Source: Tomocerus qinae (Eukaryota > Arthropoda > Collembola > Entomobryomorpha > Tomoceridae). Taken from it: 64,000 nt of DNA. The stretch covers positions 90,768,001 through 90,832,000 of the forward strand of contig CM034546.1 of the NCBI GenBank assembly GCA_020055645.1, in the 5' to 3' direction. Position 1 is the first letter of the stretch; each line of letters begins with the position of its first letter. The notes under the pieces were generated by a model that worked only from the letters and a program-made list of their open reading frames with translations, searched no databases and had not been told where the DNA came from. Positions 42,501 to 51,974 of this stretch are shown here, piece after piece. The translations under genes and the position numbers were made by a program.

Positions 42501-45500
42501 TCGAATAAACCACCTAAGCTTCTCATTTCCTACATATAAACATTTCTATCCATACACGTATTATGTAAGTATATTAAGTATTTACTTTGAAGGAAAGGAT
42601 GTAGATATAGATGAGGGCATGTTTTCGGTTTAATTTACCACTCATGCTGTGTAGCCTGTCTTTCTACAGTACGGCGTCATTTAACCATCACTTTATTTAA
42701 TTCTGGCATACACCATACTATTAGTGTCAAGTTACTACTAGTCTATTTATCGAATAATATCGGCCTTGGATTGTTTGCGTTTCAGATGTAATTTAGGTTA
42801 TTTAACTTAAATTGCTCTCGCGAGTCGAAGCTGTTGCTTTTGTGCAATCACATTCATTAAATGAGTCTTGACTGTTGTCATTTACAATTCTCACTGTAGT
42901 AATATAATTAATGAAACTGAGTATTGGTTATAGTGCATCAATTTGTCTCTAGTGTATAGATATAAGAATGTCTGCTTTTCGACTCCTGTATAGTTTTTCT
43001 TATCAATTATGTTGACTCAGTATGTCGGTACGAAACAGTAAGAGTAGATGAATATTTTTGATGTGACTGGTTCAAAATTACAAAGGCTAAATAATGTTCC
43101 ACTTTGAAAAGTAGTGGTAATGTAAGTGTAAGCATGCTTCAACTTCATGTCGTTAGACGTTAGAATACTATTACATTTACTATTTTCAAACTCAGATGTG
43201 AATTTTATAGGCTTACAATTATATGTTAACGTTATAGCTATGAATGTAACAGTAGCTCTTGTCTGCAACAGATAACATAGAAAGATAAATGAAAAAGTAT
43301 GCAATTATAGGAAAATTGAAGCTCACTAAACATACTTACAAAATAACAGTTTATGTTTATGTTCTGCTATCTGGAAATAAGAATGTCTTAAAAATAGACT
43401 CTAAATGTCTTAAATTACTAGAAATTGACAAATAGCTACCTAAACAAGTACTAATATTTTAGCCTTTAGTCACACAACTCTCGTGTGGTCTTCGCTGTGT
43501 GGAATTCCCCTAAACTAATTGCCGTATATACAGGTACTGTATTACAAGTACCTATGGTACTTTTTAATACGTTCAAAGAAAACGGTGAACCAATTTATAG
43601 TTAGAGCTAAGGAAAACTTTATGCAGGCGACAGGAAATGCATTTGATTCTACAGGTACTTAAATAAATGATTGCTATTATGTATCAACCCAACATGCAAG
43701 TTTTGTATACATAGCTCTGTGTGTGTACCAACTTGATAGGTAAATACTAGTGGAAATGTTTGAGAATATTTAAAAGGTTAAACCACAATGGGCGATGTGA
43801 ACTAAAGTTTACTCAAGGTACATATTACAGCACATAGGTAGGTTATTTACATTTGTGCGGGCATTAGATTTATGTATGTAGAAGCTACATTGGATATGTA
43901 CATTATTTGCCATTTACCAAGAGATGCCCGGCAGGAAATTTAATTTCCACTTGTCATCAACTAACTAAAGTATTACCATCTATTCCTCTGCGTTGTCACA
44001 ATGTCAAAGCTATAAATTTAATCCGAGTTTGTTTGCATTTATTTTCGAAAATCTGTGTTTACGAGTTGAAATCACTATTCAAAAATGTTCCTCCATGCAT
44101 GTCGTCACTGAAGTAAATGTCCTCTTCTCAACTTCCATTCGATAACATTTCTGTTTCCCAATAGGAGAGTGGACGACAAGTCTCTGTGAAATATGCATAG
44201 CCAAATGAAAAGTCTTGTTGTAAACCCAGGAAAAGGAGATACGTAACGCTAAGTGCTTTCTTCTTCCGAAAAAGTCTGTAAATAGTGTTATAGGTAAGCA
44301 CAGCTCAGGGCAGAGACTACTAAATACTAGTAACGTGATTTATGTACGTATGTAAAGAAATGCGTATACACGGTCTCCGTGGATTTACTTTCTTTTTCTT
44401 TGGCACAACTTTCACTTTTCCTATATTAAATATATGTGGTCTTTGGCTCTTGTGTCTAAGTAAAGGGATCCACAGAGAAGTAATTGAACCAGAACCAAAG
44501 AAGAGAAAATAAGTCAAGCCAGACGATGCAGACGAAGCCAGAGGAAGACACAGAGTTGAGTTGCTTTGACTTGGCTTGTCTTCTCTTCTACGTATACCTT
44601 GTAGGAGCGAGAGGGGCTGCTTTTGTGCCGTATAAGTCAGCGAAGCTCCCCAGCAGACTCCTCATACCTATGTGTGAGTATGAGTATGAATACCATAAGC
44701 AAAGCAAACAGAACAGACAATTCTGCCCTGGGGAAACGTAAACTTTGCATCGAATCATGTATGCCGGTGAATCTGGCTCTGCTTTCTAGTTTACTTTGGC
44801 CATTCTCTCCTCTCTTACTATTGCCATTACTTTACCTAATGTCTACTATGCCCTCCCTGTGTAGCTCACTTGACTTTCTTTTGGCTTTGCCATGAACGGT
44901 GGACAAAGAATGACTATGTGTGGAATCTTTAATAGTACTACGACTAGTCACAACAGACATGTGTAAGCTGCGTATTATTAAAATAGTAAAAATGCATTTT
45001 CTTGTATGTACCACCTTCCTCGCTTTTGTATTGTTAATGTATGTAAATGTATATGTGCACCGACAGAAATGTATCTATTACAGCGTGGTTGAGGATGCGT
45101 AGTGCGTAGCGAATGAGTATATGTACTTTGCTCTTGACTTTCTTTTCCGTTTCTCAGCTCCGCTACTTCTCCTCACTTTACTCTTACTTGACTTTCACTT
45201 ATGAATATAAATATAATGAATTCTGTCAAGATGAGAGTATCTTCCTGTCTGCAGAAACATTAACTTGAGTTAAGCTAAGAAAACTCAAGACAACCCAACT
45301 TAGCACGTTGCAATGCGCCCCCTCAGTTTCAAACTCCTCAGAGTAAAAGAAAACATTAGATAACAAACTGCGCACCGTGCATCCTTGCCTCTAGATCCAC
45401 CGGACGCATATAACAACTTTTTAACTGCACTAATAACAGTATTGTTACTTCAGTAAATCATACACTGCATTGCTTTTGTTTATGCGTGGAAAATGTTATA

Positions 45501-48201
45501 GTTTGGGTATAATGCTGCTATGCACAAGAAACACATTATTAGTAGGTTATGCATCATTATCCCGAGATAAAATACACTGTATTGTATCGGGAATATCGTT
45601 GTTTAAATTTTAAATACACGACTGATAAACAGAATTCTTACTAGCAAAATTAACTAATAGTACAAGTAAATCTAGGTTGCATGTTAAAATGGAAGAGTAT
45701 AATATAGCAAATTGATAATATTATTTTCGGATACATGCAACATAAATGTCAAAAATAGTTTGCCCATATGTATGTCATTTCTTGTTTTATCTTTCTAAGA
45801 CAGGATTGATAGTTGATACCCTTGGTAAACGCGAGTGCAGTAGTAGCTTATTAATAGGGATAAAGTTCGGGCAAGTATTAATTTTTTGAAATAACCAGAC
45901 GTGAAATTTTGTGAAATTAGTTAGTGAGTCTAAGCTGTCTTATTTTCCTTTTTTTCCAGGAACTCAAAATCATGTCGGAAGGCAATTATTTCCTAAGTGT
46001 ATACCTAGTGGGAAAAGTACCTTCACAAAAAGTAGTAAAAACACTACCTAATAGAAAAACTTCGTGTTCGCTTCTCATAAACTGCATGGTTTTAATGTGG
46101 TGCTCGGCCAAAGGAATTATTTTTATTGTAGAAAAAGTTAGCTGCTAATGTCATCGATTATCAGTAATAACTAAGTAATAACTAAGTAAAAGAAGAAAGA
46201 AAAGCGATCAAGAAACCGAAAGGTAATTTTGGTTGAATAGCCGTTCATTTGATGATTTTTGTAGCCAACTCAGACCCTCTTTCACATTTTAAGTTTAATG
46301 ATTATAGTTTAGTTTGTGAGGTCACAGCCGAAATGATACTAAAGTGGGGATTATGCAAGTAGGTTTGTTTGTTTGGGCTAATCGAAGGCTCATGCAAGAA
46401 CATAATTCAGCACTTTAACGGAAGTTTTTCTGGTACAATACAAAGCGTTGCAATGCAATTCTGAAGAAAAGAAATAAAAGCACAGTACAAAGGTAGGGCT
46501 ACCTTGTATTTTATATATTTAGTATAGTGGGCAGATTGCAGAAATTACATTGTATGTAGCATAAAGACAATTGTTTGGAGCGCAGTATAAGGAAGGTAGT
46601 TTTTCTTTGCGTGACTTGGATTCTAATGGTCATTTCGGAGAGAACAATGTGAACGTGGACACTCTGAAATGTTTTAAGATTGCTCCTTCCCTGTATAGAT
46701 GTTTTCTTTCTATTTGGTTGGAGATAGTGTTGCAATTTAGTTCAGTGTGGTTCTGGTGTTGTGCTACTTAATAGAAGTAGTGGAGTAGAATTAAGTAGAA
46801 TACACTGAATAGAGGCTATTCTTCTTGGGGATGCTATTGCCATTTGCCCCGAATCAACTAAACGAAAGTATTCCCTCTCAATCCTCATTAGGACGGGAAA
46901 TTGAGCCGTTTTGTGATTCAGCCGTCTGGGAAAATTCTCGGATCGGATAAATATACTTGTAATGCCTTTGTCATGTCACGAGAAGACACGGTACGATGGG
47001 ACAACAGCAGGCAACAATCCACACCAGAGCACTCCATTCTGCAAACGAAACTCTATACGGAAGCTTGTGCTTGTGCTTAGGCTTAAGTAACTATATTTGT
47101 ACGAAAGGGGCACGCGAGACTTGGTATTTCTACAAATTGTGAGTTGATGTCTTTTCCTACAGCAATGAATGTTTTTCTCTTTCACTATTTTACTGTTTTG
47201 TCTATCCGTGAAGTTGATTCTCAGGCTAAAGACTAAAGACACTATGCAATATGTAAATAATACAATGGGAAAGAGCACACGAATGGAAATGGCATTAATA
47301 CTTACAAGGAAAGTCATTTTATATTATGTAACTGCAATGCATTCAGACTTCCTTTTATGCTAAAGTTCTCACAGGATAAACAACACCAAGCACAATATTC
47401 TGTGTATAATATTACCATCAATGAGAACGAAGAACAATAGTGCACAGAGAGAAATGAAGTACTTCTAGAATGCTATGTATAAGATACTTCAAATAAGAAC
47501 TTAATAATTCCCTGCATTAAAACTTGTGCACAACATAAAGTTAGGATCGAGTATAAAGGAAGGAATAGTTCATTAAAATGTCTTCCATTGCAGTCCTTAT
47601 GACTGTAATTATCTCTAATGATCCTTAAAATAAATTCCTCAGTCGCCGGCTCTCGAATTCAAATTCTCAATGGCTAATTGACTTTCTATTGCCTTTACTT
47701 ATAACTGATGCTAAGCATTGGGAGAGTGGAATAGACAGTTTGTACGTAATTATAATTAATTTGTATCATCATCCCATCATTGAAGATTTAAATGGAATTA
47801 AGGAATTCATATCTCCACTCTGCCACTCCGCTTCAAATTCTCTGCCTAGCGTTACTAAAATGAAAATTCCTCTGCTAACGAAATACTTCTTTATTGACTT
47901 TTGATCTCAGGATATTATAAATCGACCACTTAATAGTAGTTTGCCAAATGATGTTGTTATTGAAATGACTTTCAGCAACTTTTTACGTCTCGAAAGCTGA
48001 TATCATGGTGCAATATCATCTTTAATTACCCACTTTGATGGCCAATTAGTGTGCCTCTTCTGAGCAGTAAAATAGATTTGTACGATCCAAGTCAGCAACC
48101 AAATCCTAGTCTCAAAGTCTGCAGAATCCATGATTCACGGTACAAAGTTAACTAATTCGACATTTGCATATAACATGTTCTCTAACACGGAGTAGAGTAT
48201 T
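39597..48201. other. AT-rich stretch, no recognised gene
   Basis: This should contain the 5' untranslated exon(s) and promoter of the TRPA gene, which I cannot locate. Two possible exons were seen: a plus-strand frame after a strong pyrimidine tract and AG (acceptor near 45959, frame to 46148), and a minus-strand frame after a TTGCAG acceptor (frame 43017-~43265). Neither has a recognisable domain. A tandem 11-bp duplication (AATAACTAAGT) occurs near 46164-46186. Confidence 0.5.
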
Positions 48202-48210
48202 GGCTTTACC

Positions 48211-48451
48211 CAAGATTCCTCTAATGGTAACAGGTTAGTCGAAGCGGTAGTTGGCAAGTTAAAAATTAACTTTTATCATATCTAAATTCCCCTGCCTGGA
48301 ACACCATGGTAATAAGTCAGGTCCTATTATCCTATCCAAGCAGTGGAGGACAAATTATAGGATTTGTCCTCCAGAGGTGAAAAAAGTGAATTTTTAACTT
48401 GCCAACTCCCGCTTCGTCTAACCTCTTAAGGGGATCTCTATAGAAACCTTG
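48211..48451. mobile_element. MITE, 241 bp, with perfect 9-bp target duplication
   Basis: GGCTTTACC stands immediately left (48202-48210) and right (48452-48460) of a unit that begins CAAGATTCCTCTA and ends TATAGAAACCTTG. These are inverted repeats of each other with few differences. Further in, 48232-48274 pairs with 48382-48424 at 40 of 43 positions. The centre holds a perfect 11-bp palindrome (GGAGGACAAAT at 48345-48355, ATTTGTCCTCC at 48362-48372). There is no open frame. A 9-bp duplication is typical of Mutator-like elements; other superfamilies are not excluded because the C...G ends leave the boundary ambiguous (a 7-bp reading also fits). Confidence 0.8.
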
Positions 48452-48460
48452 GGCTTTACC

Positions 48461-49875
48461 AATCCTAGTAATCTAGTAGATATTAAATGTACAAATTAAG
48501 TACATAAAGTACTTCGTCGGCATGTTGTCAGGAGTTTAACAGCGCGGTGACCTTATCACGCTCCTATTTTGCGGAGACATATTATATACAAGATTACTTT
48601 TACTCTTACTTTTACGAAATACTTTTAGCTATACCACTTAAATCAGATATCAGTAGATATGGGCCATGCTAACCTGATTGGTTCATTTTGGTATGCATTG
48701 TTCATTACATTAATGTTAAACTTATTACGAATAAATTAGCTCATAAAATTCTATTACAACATAGTTTCATGATGAAATCGATTGCACATTCTTTCTTAAT
48801 TGCCCAATTATAACCGGATTAGAGGGAATTTGTGAAAACACGTTATTAAAATTGAGTTCAAAATTAATTGCACTAAAATACCTACAAATGAGAGTCTCCA
48901 TTAGACATCAAAAGGACTGTTTAAGCAGGCAATACTAGGAAAAATAGTGGATCAATTTGATATCAATAATAACTCATCCGTCGGGTTATAAAAGATAACT
49001 TTTCAGCATGTGAATTATCGGGTTATTTTATTAGTCAAAGGGTTGAGAAACAAAAACCTGTCAGATATTAGAGTTTTTTTATTAATAGAGTTTACAAGGA
49101 ATAGATGAAGTAATAAATGTACATATAAATATAAATTCTCCTTTAAAAGCCAGCTACCTAGTAAACGGACACAAACACTTAATCATTTTTGATGGGATGG
49201 TAAGAGTTAGGTGAGCTGATCAATAATTCAAGTGGAAGTGTTTAATTATTTTCATGGCTGACTGAATTACCTTAACAAGTTAAAGAGCGAGAGAGAGCTG
49301 AGGGGATTCTATTCCAATGCTCTCAATGCATTTAATATTATAAGGTGGGTATACCACGAGCTTATTTGTAATTCTGTTCAAATGAGAACTGATAGATGAT
49401 ATTTCATGTCCTCCTCTCCTTCTCTACAGACTATCCCAGTTTAAACCCCAAATTGTTAGCAGTGCAGAGAAAGCAAACTACGCTGCTCGTACTCATGATT
49501 TGTTTTGCAATGTCCGTATAACATGTTGAATCTCAATGAGTGTTCTTTATTATATTTATTACATAGATCTTGTAATAATATAAAACAAATATTTTGATGT
49601 CTGCAAGAGCATTAGTCATTAGAGCATTTCCAAGTGGAATGTCTTTTTAACTGCTTCAAATCATTACTTGAAACCACATGAGTGCAAAATAATTTTAATT
49701 TTGCGGTACAGCAATTAGATAAGTAATATATTATAAGCATCTACATAGACACGTGTCCTTTTAATGTTTTGCTTTTGATTGCTTGATAACATATTTTTGG
49801 TATGTACCTTGAAGCAGACCTTTTTAACTTCATATGAGTAGTAATGGCAATTAAACAAAATGTACCAAATCACCC
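48461..49875. other. AT-rich flank left of the viral element
   Basis: No gene recognised. The left end of the Polinton-like element, including the outer part of its terminal inverted repeat, may lie inside this interval. It cannot be placed because the partner repeat is outside the window. Confidence 0.5.
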
Positions 49876-49944
49876 AACCAACCCCCTAAGCCGAGTCTTA
49901 GGGGGTCGGCTGGTTTCACTAGACACAACTGTGTCTAGTGAAAC
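49876..49944. repeat. Two adjoining palindromes near the left end of the element
   Basis: ACCCCCTAAG (49881-49890) and CTTAGGGGGT (49897-49906) are perfect inverted repeats around CCGAGT. The stem extends with AACCA / TGGTT across a 4-base bulge (49876-49915). A second palindrome follows: GTTTCACTAGACACA (49913-49927) pairs perfectly with 49930-49944 around two bases. The palindromes share 49913-49915, so both stems cannot form fully at once. A role as a terminal or replication structure is inference. Confidence 0.8.
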
Positions 49945-50006
49945 AATACCAGAGCGCGTTCATTTAAAAATGAATCGTTCTCTCCTTCATCTTGTGACCA
50001 ACAAGT

Positions 50007-50265
50007 AATTGTTAAAGGTTTACTCTACTTGTCGCCAACAGTGAAGACGAATTTGGAACAGCCGTGGGTGAATTTGTCAAAGATAGACAGCAAATTGTTG
50101 AAGGTTTACTACCATAATTTCACGGTGAGGACGAATTTGGAACAGCCGTAGGCGAATTTGTCAAGATTGTTTTTATTATTTGTGAGTGAAAATTATTGTT
50201 AAAGGTTTACTATCAAATTTCTCACCGAGACGAAATTGCTTGCCAAGCACTTGCCAAGACTGTTT
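50007..50265. repeat. Three diverged direct repeats, ~86-101 bp period
   Basis: ATTGTTRAAGGTTTACT begins copies at about 50008, 50094 and 50195. Copies one and two also share a 39-bp block (50043-50081 and 50127-50165) with only four differences. The third copy keeps the first part, then diverges. The repeats lie just upstream of the proposed start of the spliced membrane-protein gene and could belong to its promoter or to the inner part of the terminal repeat. The four differences in the shared block are all at third positions of one reading frame. Confidence 0.7.
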
Positions 50266-50278
50266 TCATTAATCAAAG

Positions 50279-51347
50279 ATGTCAGGTATGAAAACAATTA
50301 TTTCAAATTATTATTATTATCATTGGTATTTGTTACAATAGACTATTCATTCGGAATCAGATGCGATAAACGGTTTCCCACAATCGGTTTCTGGAAGAAA
50401 CCGATTGTGGGAAAATGTCTATTTAGAATCAGATGCAATAAACGGTTTCCCACAATCGGTTTCTGGAAGAAACCGATTGTGGGAAATTGTCTAATTAGAA
50501 TCAGATGCAATAAACGGTTTCACACAATCGGTTTCTGGAAGAAACCGATTGTGGGAAAACCTCTATTTGAATTTATTATTTATTAAATGAAAAAATTATT
50601 TTTTAGGTTGTAATTTGACAATGCTATGCCGCCAATGTGCCAATATGGGGTGCTGGTTTGCCCGTTATATGAACGGTACAAGTGGATGCTTTCCTTCTGA
50701 AGGAGACATTGGCCCATCGTCCTACTACATAGGACCACATTTATCAGCCAGATGCCCTTCCTTTACTCCAACATCAGTACAGTCAACAACTAGTGAAGTT
50801 GAAAATGAAGGTGGTGGTGGGCAAATTTATGCTGGTAAGAATTATTTAATTAAAGTATTAAAAATTGCCTTTTATAAATTCAACCAAAAATTAAAATTAA
50901 AAATATTTTTTTAAATTCCCCAAGGAATCGCAATTGGCGTGGTAGTAGGCGTGGCGATGGCAGGGGGCGTCGTCTACCGTTATGGACTACGTGTCGTCCC
51001 TGACACATATCTACGTTTTCGCGCTCTTTTGGCCAGGAATGCTGAAGTCCCCCGGAATATGCTCCAAGCTCTACGTCTCTGCGTGACCCGCGCACCTCGG
51101 CCAAACCCGCCAAATGAAATTCCCGCGGAAATAATATCGGATTCTGAAGAAGAAGAAATTCTTGTAAGTTTTTAAATTTATTTTGTAATCATGTCCCTGT
51201 GATAATAAAAATAAATTACAATTTTTTTAGTATCAAAGCCCGATAGCGCCCCCTGCTGTGAGACGTCCCTACCGCACTCGTGAAGTGTCACCAGCGGCGG
51301 AGGTTGGACCCAGCCGCACCCGCTCAGGGGTCCTTATTAAATTATGA
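50279..51347 (+). CDS. Spliced Cys-rich single-pass membrane protein (four exons), unknown function
   Basis: Not recognised as a named family. Proposed coding exons: 50279-50285, 50607-50834, 50925-51163, 51231-51347, giving 196 aa. Donors are CAG|GTATGA, CTG|GTAAGA and CTT|GTAAGT. Each acceptor ends in AG, the first and third after a run of T, and the phases (1, 1, 0) join all frames without a stop. Six Cys fall in the first 52 residues (two as CRQC), then a Ser/Thr-rich linker and Gly run, then one glycine-rich membrane helix (GIAIGVVVGVAMAGG, residues 79-93). The tail has an acidic patch (SDSEEEE) and a Pro/Arg-rich end. No classical signal peptide precedes the Cys region. Exons 3 and 4 look clearly richer in G+C than their neighbours. 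If the 7-nt first exon is wrong, translation could start at 50621 (189 aa). A virion membrane or host-interaction role is inference only. Confidence 0.68.
50354..50569 (+). repeat. Three tandem 72-bp repeats, each with a 19-bp hairpin
   Basis: Exact 72-bp period, units at 50354, 50426 and 50498. In each, arms of 19 bases (left arm TTTCCCACAATCGGTTTCT) flank the 3-base loop GGA: 50374-50392/50396-50414, 50446-50464/50468-50486 and 50518-50536/50540-50558. The first two stems are perfect; the third has one mismatch. The array lies inside the proposed first intron of the membrane-protein gene. The period is 24 codons, so one frame stays open across it, but that frame has no ATG. Confidence 0.95.
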
Positions 51348-51367
51348 GGCTATAAATTTTTATGAGA

Positions 51368-51373
51368 AATAAA
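51368..51373 (+). terminator. Poly(A) signal AATAAA of the spliced gene
   Basis: Lies 21 bases after the stop codon at 51345-51347. It faces the poly(A) signal of the opposing capsid-protease cluster about 30 bases away. Confidence 0.7.
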
Positions 51374-51404
51374 GACTGAATTGTAAATTGTTTTTCAATA
51401 CATT

Positions 51405-51410
51405 TTTATT
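51405..51410 (-). terminator. Poly(A) signal (minus strand) of the protease/capsid cluster
   Basis: TTTATT on the plus strand reads AATAAA on the minus strand, 64 bases beyond the protease stop. It would serve as the shared 3' end for the compact minus-strand structural cluster. Transcripts ending here would overlap the 3' end of the spliced plus-strand gene. Confidence 0.6.
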
Positions 51411-51473
51411 TAACTCATAAATATAAAATTAACATTTTAACACAAATTAATTGAGCATAATTATATAAAAAAT

Positions 51474-51971
51474 TTAAAAGTTTCTATTTAATCGCCACAA
51501 AATTTGCGGTTCACATTCTTCATAAAACTTTTTAGCATATTTTTCAATATCTTTTACACAATCAAACATACTCATAAAATTATCGTAAATACCATATCCG
51601 AAAGCCCTATAAAATAAAAACAAAATACACATTTGTCCACAAACTTTAGAATCAATATTTTGAGTAGCAATTGTAAATGAATGCTTTAATATTCCAGGTG
51701 GTTTTTGTAGATTATAGTATTCAATCTTCTTTCCAAACGAGTCATAATATTCATAAACATAAGGTTCAGGGCAGTAAAACACTATCCAATGTACCCCAGG
51801 CGAATTCCGTTTATCCGTGTTCATTATAATTGAAATGGGATATGAAATAGACGAAAAGTCGACTTGATTCATTTCATCTGCAGCAATGACGTAAAATGAT
51901 CTTGATCTTATCGGTATGTGAAGATCCTTGTACAAAACCCTCAACCATGCCAACAATGTATTTCCATCCAT
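51474..51971 (-). CDS. PRO: Adenain-type (C5/Ulp1-like) cysteine protease
   Basis: Maturation protease that cleaves capsid and core precursors in the particle. At 165 aa it is close to the ~200 aa of adenovirus protease. The visible catalytic set is His61 in GVHWIVFY, Asp77 in YEYYDSFG, Gln104 and Cys111 in QNIDSKVCGQMC. The spacing Gln-x6-Cys equals that of adenain (Q115/C122). The ATG at 51971 is the only sensible start. It sits 3 bp after the capsid-gene stop, last in a four-gene minus-strand run, which fits co-expression with its substrates. No damage is visible. Adenovirus protease needs an 11-residue pVI peptide as cofactor; I see no obvious equivalent. Confidence 0.93.
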   Translation of the reverse strand: MDGNTLLAWLRVLYKDLHIPIRSRSFYVIAADEMNQVDFSSISYPISIIMNTDKRNSPGVHWIVFYCPEPYVYEYYDSFGKKIEYYNLQKPPGILKHSFTIATQNIDSKVCGQMCILFLFYRAFGYGIYDNFMSMFDCVKDIEKYAKKFYEECEPQILWRLNRNF

Positions 51972-51974
51972 GGT

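Noticed and set aside
43017-43304. Minus-strand frame after a TTGCAG acceptor
   Set aside because: Starts from TTG unless spliced; product unrecognised and no partner exon found.
45924-46148. Plus-strand frame after a strong polypyrimidine-AG
   Set aside because: A possible terminal exon, but no donor-side partner or known domain.
1-49875. tRNA, rRNA or snRNA genes
   Set aside because: No convincing A-box/B-box pair or conserved RNA core was seen by eye; a dedicated covariance-model search would be needed to exclude them.
50354-50569. CRISPR-like array
   Set aside because: Three units with no distinct spacers, in a eukaryotic viral element; a tandem hairpin repeat.
50236-50586. 116-codon frame across the hairpin repeats, giving a 24-residue peptide repeat
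   Set aside because: No in-frame ATG, and the interval is better explained as an intron with in-phase flanking exons. The repeat period of 72 being a multiple of 3 explains why the frame stays open.
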